Part shown: positions 1 to 12,002 of the stretch, in pieces
Numbering within the stretch: the stretch's first letter is position 1
How the letters are laid out: every line of letters begins with the position of its first letter
Source: Hibiscus mutabilis
Taxonomy: Eukaryota; Streptophyta; Magnoliopsida; Malvales; Malvaceae
Direction: 5' to 3'
Assembly: GCA_019671005.1 (NCBI GenBank)
Contig: CM033726.1
Coordinates: forward strand, 23,797,440 to 23,861,439
DNA length: 64,000 nt
Made by a program: the position numbers and the translations under genes
The notes under the pieces: generated by a model
The model's input: the letters and a program-made list of their open reading frames with translations, nothing else
The model's database searches: none
What the model was told of the DNA's origin: nothing

Positions 1-2880
1 TTAGATATCGATAAAGCTATTATCGATATCATCATAGCAGTGTTCTCAGCTTCACATTCAAAATAATGATAAAATACTACTTCTTGTAATATCTTTAAAT
101 TACGCAATTGTTTAAAACTTCAAACGTTATAATAATATTATGAAAGTTTGATCAAATATATGATTATAAAGACTATAAATGAAGGCTAAAAATAATCCAA
201 AAAATAAAAAACAATCTTAATGTCTAAAATTACATAAATGTCCTAAATAATAATGATTATTAATCTGAATAATAAAAAGCTAGTTCGTATTGACAAACAA
301 TGAAGACTGATAAAAGTGAGATTATCTATGCACCAAGTTGCCTAAGTCTGAGTATATTTGAAAGAAGAACTAAGGGGAAATAAGCTAAAGAGCTTAGTGT
401 GTTTCTAAAAGCAAGGAAACTACAATCACAAAATCACATTAATTTTGCTAAAATCTTTAAAGTTCTCAAATAATGATGCACAACGCAAAACCTTTTATTA
501 TATAAAAATAATACAATGAACCCAACTACGTCGCAAAAAAAGAAGAGGTAGGTTCCCCATAACTCCTCACTACATCCAGCAGTCAATGTGTGATACTAAC
601 CAATTCTTCCCTCGTACAATCCCAACTCATGCACACAGCTATGCAATATCACATTTTTAATAATCTCAAACACATAGTTTGATAAATTTGATGTTTCACA
701 ATTCATAAGTCTGATGTTTAGTTAAATCTCAAACTCCAGTATGAATGCATGGAATTTTCATCAATTCACATCACATGTAAAAATATGCATATGATATAGA
801 TTAATGTGACACTGTAAAACTATTATTATATAGCATAGTAAGAAGCATACCTTAAGCAACATTAGCTTTAACGTCGGGAAGGAGGTCTCTCATGCTTAGA
901 TCTAGCACTAGGCATAGCTGAATCAGAACTTATAGTATAAACTCTACATTAATATCTATCACTATGCCACCAAACTAAAAACACAAATACCTTTCTAAAT
1001 AATTACTCACGTTTAGTCCTCATAGTACGTGCACAATCAATTTGTACAGGTGGAGGAGGTAAATCATCAGTCTCACGATTAAAAGAGTAGTGATCTCTTA
1101 AGGGACGGGATACAATTCTGACCTTCTAGATCTGAACATATCTTCTAGGTCATGTAAAAAGAGGTGACAATAACCTTTATTTCTATAATCTCATCAATTT
1201 CCTAAAAAATTATCTCATTTAGAATTTCATGGACTAAATATCAAATCTTCACATAAACTTCCATATTTAAAAAATTGGCCATCAAAATACAGCTCAATTA
1301 ATGGTAGACATCTTATTTACTCCAAATAAATTTTTTACAAATTTTCCTTTTAACTTTTCATAATTATCGAATTGGTCCCTACATACCCAAGATTGGATTT
1401 TTGATCCATTCAACTCAATTAAGCAGGTAGATCACTTAATCCTTCATGACTAATACCAAATTCAACTTTAATCTTTAAACCTTAAATAAACCCTATACTT
1501 GCCTATTTGAACTCTATCAAAATTACATAGAATTCAACTTCAATCAAGCATAGAAGAGCTAAATTAACATTTCGTCCTTCAATTCCAAAGCTTAAATTGA
1601 TTAAATCCGTAAACCCTAATTTATCTCACTTTAAAATTCAAGATCATCCTTCAACTATCTCATGCAATTTTAGTACTAAATGATAGAGAATTCAAAGAGG
1701 ATAATTCTTCATTTCATGTCTAATATCTAATTCCAATTCTTTAGGATCAAAATTAAAAAAAAATCAAACTCACCTTAGCTTGAAAGACTCTCTGCTAGCT
1801 TGGAGAAAGATGAACAAATTTCATGCATTTTTCATTTCTTTTTAATTATGCCATTTGGCACAATTTATCTCCACTTATCTAAAAATATCATTTTAATAGT
1901 CAAAAAAGACTATTTTAACCTTGAATCTAAAGCCTCCGTATTAAACCACATGTCATCAATTAAATTCAATGACCTAGATTTAATCTTGAGTTAGTAGTTT
2001 AAAATTTTGCCTTTGTAATAACTTAAAATCCAATATTGTCCTTTTAATCCAATGGCTAGGATTTAAAAATTGAAAATTAAATTTGATCCTATGGATCATA
2101 TTAATCCTAACCGTTGGAAATGAAATCTTTGCCCCTAAATCCAATAGCTAGAATTAATTCTTTAATTTTTAATTTGATTCAATTATCTGCAAATTCTCTA
2201 GAAATTAATCAGTTAATTTCTTCAAACCAAAATCTTGGATTAACTTCGTATTATAATTTCCAACACACTTCTCATATATAAACTATTATTTAGGAAATAG
2301 AAATTATTTCTAGAAAAAATTATCATTCAAATGTTCAAACTTTTCCTAAGTTTTCACTTGGCATAAAGTCAAAATACCCCCAATGTTTGACTGAATAGTC
2401 ACTTTGACCCCTATTCCTTTTTTGGACTAATTCAACCCTCAACGTTTCATTTTGGGTCAAAATGGCCCCTCTGCAGATGAAAATTGTTAGAAAAATGACG
2501 GTAAATAGTTTGAAATGACTTGACAGAATGATAAGTTAGTAGAAAATTTATTTTATATTTTATATAATTATTTTTTAACTGATGTAACATTTTTCAAGTC
2601 AACATATTTGTCTATATGATACTGTCATGTCAGCGTGCACTGCCATATAGATTTGTCACATCATTCTAAGCCATTTATTGTCACTTGACTAACAGAGTTC
2701 ATCCGCAGAGGGTGCATTTTGACCCAAAATGAAACGTTAAGGGTTGAATTGCTCCAAAAAAGGAATATGGGCCAAAGTGACTCTTTAGTCAAACGTCGGG
2801 GGCATTTTTTGGCTTTATAGATTTTCACTTTAGCCACCAAAATTTCATTTTATTCATAACCAAAGTTTTAGGGTATTACA
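1..2880 (-). mobile_element. LTR-like gypsy sequence, minus strand, partial, with a nested MITE
   Basis: Read on the minus strand, a sequence starting TGTAATACCC begins at 2880, directly against copia coding DNA. The following bases (TTTGGTGGCTAAAGTG and similar phrases) match the style of the long gypsy LTRs elsewhere in the window. The stretch 1200-2300 has typical antisense LTR wording such as 'ttggtccctacatac' and 'aaaccctaa', and no sustained reading frame. The other end is not visible, so 1-1200 is assigned only by continuity. The MITE at 2360-2821 is inserted inside it. No partner LTR or PBS is present, so this may be a solo or truncated LTR. Confidence 0.45.
2360..2821. mobile_element. 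Mutator-type MITE with 9-bp target duplication
   Basis: The first ~115 bp (from ataaagtcaaaatacccc at 2363) and the last ~115 bp (ending ggctttata at 2819) are long imperfect inverted repeats. Shared blocks include 'cgtttcattttgggtcaaaa' and 'ggaatatgggccaaagtgac'-like sequence. The element is flanked by the identical 9-mer TTTTCACTT at 2351-2359 and 2822-2830. Nine-bp duplications with long terminal inverted repeats are the mark of Mutator-like (MULE) transposons. At 462 bp without a reading frame it is non-autonomous. It lies within LTR-like DNA and is therefore younger than it. Confidence 0.85.
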
Positions 2881-2903
2881 CGACACAAATAAATATATCG
2901 AAT

Positions 2904-3302
2904 TTTTTTGATAGATTCTCCGTAATTGCAAATGGACTCAAAAGCTATGAAGAGATCATCCTAGAGGACAAACTTGTGAGAAAATTAATATATTTTCTTC
3001 CCAAGTTATGGGATTAAAAGAAGGCCTCTATTATTGAAGGAAATAATCTCAAGACTCTCAAGCTTGATGTGCTCATTGGGTCTTTGCTTACTCATGAGTT
3101 GATGAGACAAGGAAGAAAAGATGAAGAGAAAAAGAAGGAAGTAGAAAATAAGAAGGTTGTAGTTGCTCCCAAATCCAACGAAGAAGGGAGTGATTCTAGT
3201 GAAGAAAAAGATGAGGAGATAGACATGCTTGGCAAGAGATTCACAAGATTCATAAAGTCCAATAGAGGAAGAAGATTCAAAGAAAAGAAGGTTTCAAAAT
3301 GA
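2904..3302 (+). pseudogene. Ty1/copia gag fragment (UBN2-type)
   Basis: In one frame the translation reads FSVIANGLKSYEEIILEDK, then LVRKLIYFLPKLWD, a stop, then ...LDVLIGSLLTHELM. This is the usual pattern of copia gag (UBN2/retrotran_gag family: 'VNGLK...LVRKILRSLP...W...LIGSLMTHEL'). A highly charged E/K-rich tail follows (residues DEEKKKEVENKK). The first part is cut by the LTR boundary at 2880. At least one in-frame stop (near 3015) shows it is not functional. The zinc knuckle remnant (YECNKL...) follows in another frame near 3330-3370. Confidence 0.8.
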
Positions 3303-4093
3303 ATCTAAAGAGAATGATTAAATCATTTTTTATGAGTGCAACAAGTTGAGACAGATCAAATTCAATTATCCTCAATTAAAGGAAAAAAGGCTTTGGAAAG
3401 AAGAAGCACAAGACTCATATGGCTAATTGGAGTGATGAAGACGCATTTGATAAAGAAGAGCAAGATCGAGCTAACTTATGTCTCTTGACACTTGAGGATG
3501 ATCCCTAGGTAACCTCTAATTCATCTACTTGAATTGATTATAATTTTGATGAATTACATGAAGCTTATGATGAATTAAAAGAGGTTTATGATGATCTAAT
3601 TTTGGAATTCAAAGAATCAATTTTAAAAAACAAAATGATTATCTCAAATTTGAAAAATAAAAATGACTCACTTTCCAAAAGTGGAACTTGAAAGTAAAGT
3701 TGAAGAGATGCTAGTCAAAATAAATGACTTTAAATAGAGAAACCAAGACTTGCAAGGATTACTTTCAAAAGTTTATGATGATCATCCAAAAAAGCTTGAT
3801 GTACTTAAAGCTTCTTTTAACTAGGATGGGATAAAAAAAATTGAAAAATATGAAACTTTAAAACCCAACTATGTTTAAAAGAACTTTAATGATTAAAAAA
3901 ATAGAGGTACCCATAGAATCTCTAATGCAGAGGTAGTTAGAAGTGTTTGGGTTCCTAAAGAACTCATAGCTAGTAAGAACAATGGCCTTATTGCTAAATG
4001 GATTCCAAAGGGGACTAAAATTTTAAGAGCTAATAATTATTGACCCAAAAGAATTTGGATACAAAAATAAAAATTAATTATATGTTTGCAGGG
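3303..4093 (+). pseudogene. Copia gag C-terminus to protease linker, decayed
   Basis: This stretch joins the gag and pre-integrase parts of the same copia relic. Short readable pieces include a degenerate CCHC-like knuckle (3330-3370), an acidic segment DEDAFDKEEQDRANLCLLTL (about 3435-3495) and coiled-coil-like segments (VELESKVEEMLVKINDF near 3680). They appear in changing frames with many stops. Long coiled-coil spacers between gag and protease are seen in Sire/Maximus-type copia elements; that assignment is inference. Confidence 0.55.
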
Positions 4094-4598
4094 GCATATC
4101 TACAAGGCCAAAATATAAGTCCAAACTCATGGTACCTTGATAGTAGATGCTTAAGACACATGACCGGTGATAAGAATCGTTTCATAGAGCTAAAGACAAA
4201 AAATGGATGAGTAGTGACATTTGGTGACAAGTCCAAATATCATATTGAAGGAATTGGTTCTATTAGTAACAATTCTTCTATACACATTGACAATGTTCAT
4301 GTCAATGATTTAAAACAAAACATTTTAAGCATAAGTCAACTTTGTGATAAACGATACAATGTCATATTTGAGTCTAATGTTTGTAAAATTGTTGACATTG
4401 TATCTAACATGATTATGCTTATTGGTCAAAGAATAAAAAATATCCACATGGTGCATTTAGATGATATTCGTATTTCAAAAGTATACTTAGTTGCTAAAGT
4501 TGAGCATGACTCTTGGTTGTGGCATAGAAAACTAGGACATGCTAGCATGAGTGTTTTAAAAATTGATTTCAAACAATTTAGTAAGAAGTTTGCCTAAA
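4094..4598 (+). pseudogene. Copia protease end and GAG-pre-integrase domain
   Basis: Around 4128-4180 the frame reads SWYLDSRCLRHMTGDK, the degenerate form of the copia aspartic protease signature (WYLDSGCSRHMTGD), with G changed to R. It continues as VTFGDKSKYHIEGIGSI and VNDLKQNILSISQLCDK, standard copia sequence, and ends in DSWLWHRKLGHASMSVLK at about 4508-4560. That last piece is the GAG-pre-integrase motif (LWH..LGH). A stop near 4207 breaks the frame. Confidence 0.85.
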
Positions 4599-5256
4599 AT
4601 CAAATTTGATTTGGATAAAATTTGTGATGCATGTGTTAAAGGCAAGGACAAAAGAGTTTCTTTCAAACCTATTAATGACGTGTCTACTAGTATAATATTA
4701 CAATTGATCTATATTGATCTTTTTGGCCTTATTAAGTCTATGAGATTGGGTGAAAATAATTTGATGATTACTCTAGACTTACATGAGTTCTATTTTTAAG
4801 TACAAAAGATGAAGTTTTAGAAAAATTCATCACATTTTCAAAAGTAAATCAAAATCAGGTTGGGTACACTATTTCAAATGTTGGGAGTGACCATAGAACT
4901 GAATTTCAAAATCTTGGTTTTGATGACTTTTGTAACTCAAATGGGATTAGCCATAAATTTTCAGCTTCTCACACACATCAACAAAATGGAGTCGTTGAGA
5001 GCAAAAATAGAACTCTAGAGAAATGGCTAGAATCATGCTTTTTGAAAATAAATTTCTGAATTATTTTTGGATGAAAGCCATAAATATCGCATATTATATT
5101 GTCAATCGAGTAATGATTAGGCCACTTTAAAAAAAAAACTTACGAACATTTAAAAAATAAAAGCCTAACGTTAGCTATTTTCACCATTTTTGATGCAAAT
5201 GTTTTATTTTAGATAATGGAAAAGACAATTTTGACAATTTTGATACAAAAGTGATG
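4599..5256 (+). pseudogene. Copia integrase, zinc region and catalytic core, broken
   Basis: The readable parts are CDACVKGKDKRVSFKP (about 4623-4670, end of the zinc-binding region), IYIDLFGL (D of the core), SDHRTEFQN (about 4889-4915, second catalytic D region), then HQQNGVVESKNRTLE (about 4978-5020, the Q-N-G-V-V-E block with the catalytic E). These are the usual integrase landmarks. Frameshifts lie near 4600 and 4795. The last piece (LAIFTIFDANVLF, about 5172-5211) corresponds to copia 'ISYFHVFGCKCF'. The gene is then cut at 5256 by the L1 insertion and resumes at 9303. Confidence 0.85.
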
Positions 5257-8200
5257 TGTAATGTCCTAAATTTTGGCTAGTGACCATAATGTAAAATTTG
5301 AAAGTTTTGGGGGTTAAAATGTAAACTTTGGAAAAGTTTAGGGACTAAAGTGTAATTTTGAAAAGTTATGTAATTTAACCCCGTAAATGGATAGTTCACC
5401 CCCAAGAGTGGTATTTCTGTGTTATCAGATTTTTTATACGAGGATTATATTATTCGAATTTGGATCGAATAAAATTGTTAAGCGTGCTCAGGCCAGGAAA
5501 ATATTAGGATGGGTGACCTCCGTGAAGGTCCCATAAAAGTGTTTCTGATTGATATGTTGGACTCAGTAATAGTAGAGAAAATTTGTATGGATTATCGATA
5601 GAGGAATTCTAAGAGAAATTTTATTCTACGAAGATTTTTTATAATTATCGGAATAATAGATTGAATTAGGAAAATTCAGTCTAAGTCCTTGGCAAAAAGA
5701 AGTTTTATGGGATAATAGAGCTTCCTGAATATGGAAATATAGAATTTTCGGAATAAATCCAATAGCTCGGAAAAGGTAAAATCGTAGTAGAAGTATTTTA
5801 TGGATATCGGTATGTCAGATTGAATGAAATTTTAAAGACAGTTCCAAAGATTATGGAAATTCATGAAATATTATTTTATGAATATTTTATTAATGTTGAT
5901 GGGATTCTAACTAAATTTAGTTGGAATATGATGGAATGGTTATAAAGCTCAAAGAAAGGAAATTTGGAAATCGTATTAAGTGAAATTCGAATAATTGGAT
6001 CAAATAAATATCATAAATTAAAATTTATGATATTTTGGGAAGGAGGCTGGTTAGAATGGAATCAATTTGGTTCAATTTTAATGGAATGTCAATTTTTAAG
6101 TCTTGTTGTAAATAAAGTCTAGTTGGAGGGCAAATTGGACATTTGCCATGGATGGCATTTTTGAAATATTTTGGAACTTTGAGGGCAATTTTGAAAGGTC
6201 AAATACACATGGATTTAATCATGGCCATTGGATGAAAAGGGTAAAGTAGTAACTTCACTATGTAAAATGAATTAAAAATTCATTTTATTTTAAACATGTG
6301 GATTAATATTAAAAGATGAGAAAAATCTTTCTCATCTATATTTCATGCTATTCGAAAATGAGGGGAAAAGAAAGGAGAAATTTTCCAAGTTCGATTCAAG
6401 CCCCGAAACTCGATTTCCAGGTAATCTTTCGAACTACAAAGTTGTTCTACTCTTCAAGCTCTATCTTTTGGTGTAAATAATTCATGAAATACATGCTTGA
6501 TTGATGAGAATTTTCATGAGAAAGAAATTAGGGTTTATGGACTAAATTGAGTGTTTTGAGATTTTATGATTTCATGATGAAATTCAAGTTGAAAACAAGT
6601 TTGTGTGATGTTAAAATCATGTTATTGAGTTGAGATTTAAACCCTACATATTTTATTTTGTATGAAGATGATTAGGGTTTATGGATTCAAGTTTGATTTA
6701 GGGTTTGTGATGTTGGATAAATGATCTAGTAAGCTTGAATTTGTTATTTGGAAGCAAAACCCTAAGTTAAAGGTGCAATTCTGAAAGTTAAAGGACTTAT
6801 CTGAATTTTTATGATTTTGATGTGTATTTATGTTATTATTGAAGTTGGAGATGTGAAATTGAAGTTAGAATGCAAAACTGATGTTAAATCGAGTTAGTGA
6901 CAATTTTGATAAATTGTCAAAGTTAAGTGACCAGTTCGAAAATGAGGTTTTTGATAAGGATTAAATCTGATTTTTAGTTGAAATAATAGAATTCAAGTAG
7001 TAATGTTGATTTGAGGACTAATTTGCAAAGTTAAGAAGTTTGAATTCTTATCTTTGCATTTTAGTGACTATTTCGGAAAGAACGAAAAATTAAAGGGAAT
7101 TATTTTTGAATATTTATTTGATGAAGAAAGTGATACATTAGTGGTTTGAAGCAATTGATGGGACTAAATTGGCAAGAAGAAAAAAATAAGAAGAAGTTAG
7201 TATAAATTAGAAGTTTATTATGGAAAGTTATGTAGAAGACTGGTTTTGGCAGTAAGTTTGAAAATTCACCATAAATTCTACAAAAATAGTTAGAAGGTGA
7301 TATACCGATGTAAAGATTTGTTCGTCTAGTTTCTCCTCCAACAAGCGAAAACTGATTTTGAGTTCTGAGTCAAAAGATATGAATTTTTAAGTGACGAAAG
7401 GTCAGAAAATAGAGCACCAGTCCGTTCCAAATTCCAACATTGTAATTGACTTTGAAAATTCGCCATAAATCGTACAAGTTGAATTTGGGCTATTAATTTA
7501 TATGGTTGAAAAGCTTACTGAATCTAATTTCTTTCAGAACAAACGGAATTAAATTCTGAGTTTTAGAATATTTTATAGAAATATTTCTTTGAAGGTAGTG
7601 CAATTTGTCAGAAAATGAGAATTGATGCATTTTGTATCTAAGGTTAATTAGTAAGCTTGAAAGGGGTTAATGGAAGTTCTAAATGGTCATTAAAGACCAA
7701 AAATGGTTTTTGGACAGTATAAGGAAGGAAGGAAAAACTTTTGGAAATTTGGTATATTCGAATGACTAGATTCAATAGCATGTTTAAGGTATTGTTAGAT
7801 TTGAATCTAACGAATGTTATTCGTATTTATATGATCAATGAAGTTTGATTTTGATCAAAAGAAGGGTCGAGGTATTATGAAGGAAAGGATCGAGTAGAGC
7901 TTAGTGAGGCAAGCTAATAAATGGCCCAGGTGAGTGCATCTCTACTATTTTATTTTGATATGAGAAAGACTTGCGATGAGTCTATCTTAAATGTTGATTC
8001 ACAAATGATATCTTTTCAATGATTTTTGAAATGAACTATGAATGATTTTCGGGTATGAACTGCCCAATGCACTTTTATATGATATTGTGAGATGTTAATA
8101 TCTTTTGATATTTTAAATAAGTGAATGATACATAACAGTGAATGTTTAAAGCCCATTGTATGTATTATGAGATTTCTTGGTATAATTGGCATGCCAATGA

Positions 8201-9302
8201 GGTGGGAGTATAATGATACAGTGATGTTGTATAAGTGTACAACAGTTATAAAGTGAAACAGTGATATTGTGTTCTACAACTACGACCTAGTGATACAGTG
8301 ATGCTGTATAAGTTTACGGTAGTTATAAAGTGATAGAGTGATACAGTGTTTTATTTTGGCACAACAAATTGGTTGATGCCGCACATGTGCATACTCAATA
8401 GTGACTCGCATACCATGCATTATCAATTACATTACATTGGGCTATGAATTGAATAAAAAGTAACAAGTACAAGTGATATAATGGAAAGTGAAAGTGATAT
8501 GATTCAAATGAAAACAAGTGATTTACTTGATATTTGATTTGACATGACATTGCCTTATATATGTATATGAGATGTTGATTTTATAGGTTACATGATAGAG
8601 GAACGACTTCGATAAGTCATTCTATACGATTCTAAATTCTTATATGTTATATTCAGTATTTTTTTTATTAAAATTAAAGTGCTTTACTTTGATTTATAAG
8701 TTTTTCCTCACTAAGTTCGTACTTAGCGTGTGTTTGTTTCACATGTAGATTAAGATGGAGTATTTGAAGAGGAGTCAAGCATGCTGATCAAGCTTCAATC
8801 TGCAAAACATCAGTAAGATATTCTAGCTTATGATAATCTCTAGTGGGCATGTAATTATTTAAGCATTAAATTAGACTAAATGATAGATAAGTAATCAGTT
8901 TTGATGATGAATCGTATATGGATAAAGCAAAATAAGGCATTAGCATTGTAACAAAATAAAGCTAAGGTAGAAAGGATAATTACTTTGCTAATAAGAATAA
9001 TCGGTAATCGCGTAAAGATTTTAAAGTCAAGAAAGGGCCTAGATAGAGAACCTAGTTTTCACTCTGAATTGAACTGTTGTTTTTAATAATTGTCAAATAT
9101 GTTTTAAAATAATTAATTCAGGGTTGAAACTAGCTAACTACACATAGGTTGTGTTTTCAAGAAAACCGAGAAAGGGTTAGATTTACAAACTAAAATTTGT
9201 AAATACTTGTAAAAATAAATTTATAAGTCGAGATTTCTTTAAACGACTCCGTAACATCTTTAATATATATTCGATTTACGAGTATACGTTAAGGGTATTA
9301 CA
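5257..9302 (+). mobile_element. Solo LTR L1 of long-LTR gypsy family L
   Basis: The unit starts TGTAATGTCC and ends GGGTATTACA. It is flanked by the identical 5-mer TGATG (5252-5256 and 9303-9307). Copia integrase sequence continues on the other side (DEGIFL...), so this is a clean insertion. It aligns end to end with the 5' LTR of L3: same opening phrases, same 5S-like block, same CTCACTAAGTTCGTACTTAGCG segment near 8706, same terminal block. It contains no gag-pol and so is a solo LTR of 4,046 bp, unusually long. No open reading frame of note. Confidence 0.9.
5477..5531 (+). promoter_or_regulatory. 5S rRNA-like Pol III internal control region in L1
   Basis: GTTAAGCGTGC starts a 55-nt stretch that I aligned by eye, without gaps, to positions ~50-104 of plant 5S rRNA from memory. 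The A-box end (11/11) and TTAGGATGGGTGACCTC in the C box are nearly unchanged; overall about 43/55 match. It lies 220 nt inside the LTR. In 5S genes this stretch binds TFIIIA. Whether it does so here is unknown. Confidence 0.7.
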
Positions 9303-9712
9303 TGATGAAGGTATTTTTCTTTGATATTTTTTAAGTATAAAGCTTATCATGTATTTAATAGAAAAAAATTAGTATTTTAAGAGTATATACATGTTTTTTA
9401 TGATAACCACTGATGCTTGCGAAATAGATATGCACTTTAGATCAAGTAATAAAGTGATAAAGTAGAGTGTCGAACCCATGAGGATTGGATCAATAAATAC
9501 GAAGTGATCATACTTAGGAATGGTTGAGCAAGTATTTGTTTGATGGTGTTCTATCAAAACTAAATGCAAAAAGTGATGAAGGTATTTTTCTTGGATATTT
9601 TTTAAGTATAAAGCTTATCGGGTATTTAATAGAAGAATTTTAGTAGTTGAAGAGTATATACATGTAGTTTTTTATGATAATCACTGATGCTTGCAAAATA
9701 GATATGCACTTT
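9303..9712 (+). repeat. Copia integrase C-terminus, duplicated as a direct repeat
   Basis: Two similar segments, 9303-9440 and 9574-9712, both begin TGATGAAGGTATTTTTCTT and end GATATGCACTTTA. The second reads DEGIFLGYF, matching copia 'DEGIFLGYS..SKAYRVFN', so both are the continuation of the copia relic cut by L1. Between them (9441-9573) lies unrelated sequence with 'gagtgtcgaacccatgagga', a phrase typical of plant gypsy leader regions (from memory). Repeat period is 271 bp. Confidence 0.75.
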
Positions 9713-10312
9713 AATGCCCCAAATTTGGGCCTAGAAGTTAGCTAGGTAGATTAGACGGTTCGGATGAACCGGATTAGACGGTTATAATTAGTTTCGGGAA
9801 TTTAATTCTTAAGAAACGTTTTAACATGAAATAAAATATGGAAAAATAATGGAAAATGTTTAATTAATATGTTGAGGGTTTTGGTAAACTCAATTTGATG
9901 AAATAAAGATTTATTTATGGACATTTTGTTCTAGTGACCAAAATGTAAAAATTGAAAACTGTTTTGGCGACTAAATCGTAAAAGGGTAAAAACTTACAAT
10001 CTTTAAGGAGCTATTAAGACAATTGGTTTTATCAGATTTTCCCTTAATCTTGGCTATTTTAAAATAATTTTTAAAGGATTTAATAAATGGAATAAAAAGA
10101 TATTAATTAGTTTTGATTTAATGAACTAAAATACTTTCTTACATAACTACTTTTCTCCAAATCTTTTTCTCTCAAATTCTCAGCAATCAAACTACCTTTC
10201 CCTCTTTAAAAATCTCAAGAATAAACCTTTTTAATCATACCTTTGATTTGAACAATTGATTCATTTGTTCTTACAACGAATCTTCTACTTCAACCTTGGA
10301 GATTTCTTCAAA

Positions 10313-10506
10313 ATCAAGCCAATTAAGGAAGGAGTCTACAATTAGAGGTGATTTTCATTTCTCTCCTCTAATCAAAGGTTGTTTACTGAAATTCCCAAGT
10401 TCTTGATCCTTTGTAATTGGTTTTTGATATGTTTTGATAATTAAATCAAGATTTAAAGGTTTAATGTTGGCTTTATCAAGCCAATTAAGGAAGGAGTCTA
10501 CAATTA
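10313..10506. repeat. 32-bp exact direct repeat, spacing 162 bp
   Basis: The 32 bases starting ATCAAGCCAATTAAGG are identical at 10313-10344 and 10475-10506. They are followed by different sequence. This is a local segmental duplication inside the LTR at 9712-12002. Confidence 0.85.
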
Positions 10507-11424
10507 AGATATGTTTTGTTATGGATATGAATTATTGAGATCTTGATTAATTTAGATCACATTTAAAGTATATTTTGATGTTATGTAATGAGATTTACAA
10601 ATGGAATCCCAAAACTAATTGAATTGCTAATATTTTAGGTTGTTAACAGTTAGTTTTTGAAGTGTTTGTGGTGTTATGAAGTTGCTGGAGGTATAAGGTG
10701 ATATTGTAAGTGTTTTTAGATGTTAATTGATGTTATTAAGAATTTCAAATCATGAGGTTATAGTTAGTCTTTGTTTAGGTTGAGATTAGAGTAGATTTCA
10801 GTTTTTTTTGGAGGGCGTTTGGTGGTATTTGGTTGTGTTGTTGGGAACTGATGTTGCTGGGATTTTAGATGCATAATGATGCATTAATCCTCTGTTATTA
10901 TGTGAATAAAATAGAAGAGATTGATCATACAACAATTGGTGAAGTTTAGGAGACATCGGACTGTTGATTTCACATCGGCAAGTTAAGCAGTGAGTGGAAA
11001 CGAGATTTTCAGCTTATTAAAGGTTTGAAAGTGGTTTTGGGAATTTAAATAAAGCTTGAAACGCTTGTCTAAGCGTAGAAGTAAGTATTGGACATTTTCG
11101 CTCTCAATTTTGGTTTAGCAAATTAAATTCTCACGCACATGTTTATGATTTTGTTACATACTCTTATACACATGTTTTACCAACGACATTTGTTCCAAAT
11201 GATCAAATGTTGATGTTATATGAGTATGGCAAATGATTTATGAAAAGGATTTTGAGGATGTTTAATGCGTGGTTTATCACATTGGAAATTGGTTTGAATA
11301 TTGCATATGAAAAAGAGTGAGGTAACATGTTTAAAATAGAATATATTGGCACGTGACAATGGTTAACTGTTATTGGATATAGTAGGCAAGCCATAGGGCT
11401 TAAAATGCACTATAAAAAGTCACC

Positions 11425-11625
11425 TCAAGGGTGTCGAGGGGTTGTGATTGTACCATTTTCTCCACCATGGGAACCGCAATGGTCGAGGGGTTAATTTTTT
11501 CATATTCTCCTATTGGTGGATTGCGTATCACAATGGTCGAGAGGTTACTTGTGCCATTTTCTCCCATTGTAGATATTATACATCATAACCATTGAGGGGT
11601 TAATTGAGCCCTTTTCTCAGGTTAG
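11425..11625 (+). repeat. ~62-bp degenerate tandem repeat, three copies
   Basis: The phrases 'aatggtcgaggggttaa', 'aatggtcgagaggttact' and 'aaccattgaggggttaatt' recur at about 62-bp spacing, each followed by a 'ttttctcc' tract. The repeat lies within the LTR at 9712-12002, in a place comparable to the minisatellites of family L LTRs. Confidence 0.65.
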
Positions 11626-12002
11626 GGATGTATGTTTAAGTGGTCTAAGGAACCACTTGTGAAATTCGTGTATCCGATGTGTTTTTACGAATGAAAAGGT
11701 TTGGTTTTGGGTCACTTTAATGCCAATATATGAACTAATGTATCATGATGAATGAATTATATTTTGTATGATGTGATTTATACATGTTATGCTTTTGAAG
11801 CTTTGCTATTGGAAGAATAAGCATTTTGAAGGCTTAAATTGAGGTTTCCATATGTGATTATGCATGAGATCCATGATACATGTTTTGCATATGATTTAAT
11901 ATGCATGTTTTGGAAAGGTAAAAATAAGCATGAGATGTTTGGCATGATGTTTATTACATAATGGTTTTTAAATGCACTGATGAGTGTTTTTGAGTATGCC
12001 TA

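Larger units (their letters stand above)
9712..12002 (+). mobile_element. Gypsy-type LTR, 3' end missing
   Basis: It starts TAATGCCCCAAATTTGGG next to copia DNA and carries the usual LTR phrases ('tagtgaccaaaatgtaaaaa', 'gcgactaaatcgtaaaa'). It is not closely related to family L. No coding frame is seen. A ~62-bp degenerate tandem repeat with 'ggtcgaggggtta' lies at 11425-11625. A 32-bp exact direct repeat lies at 10313-10344 and 10475-10506. It stops abruptly at 12002, where the T1 LTR begins, so T1 inserted into it. The bases before T1 are GCCTA, the expected target duplication; its partner is lost with the far end of T1. Confidence 0.6.

Noticed and set aside
868..1115. Possible host gene end on minus: an exon reading VSRPLRDHYSFNRETDDLPP... 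with a GTGAGT donor at 1010-1005, a 93-bp intron, and a last exon ending PPSRR-stop at 870-868.
   Set aside because: Only about 50 codons, no family recognised, and the region seems to lie in LTR-derived DNA. Splice-like sites are common by chance. A protein search with the spliced peptide would decide.
3069..3302. 77-codon frame as a separate gene.
   Set aside because: It is the tail of copia gag, in frame with the upstream UBN2-like text.
5477..5531. A true 5S rRNA gene or Cassandra element.
   Set aside because: Only about 55 of ~120 nt are present, there is no 5' part and no T-run terminator, and it sits in 3-4-kb LTRs rather than a TRIM-sized LTR.
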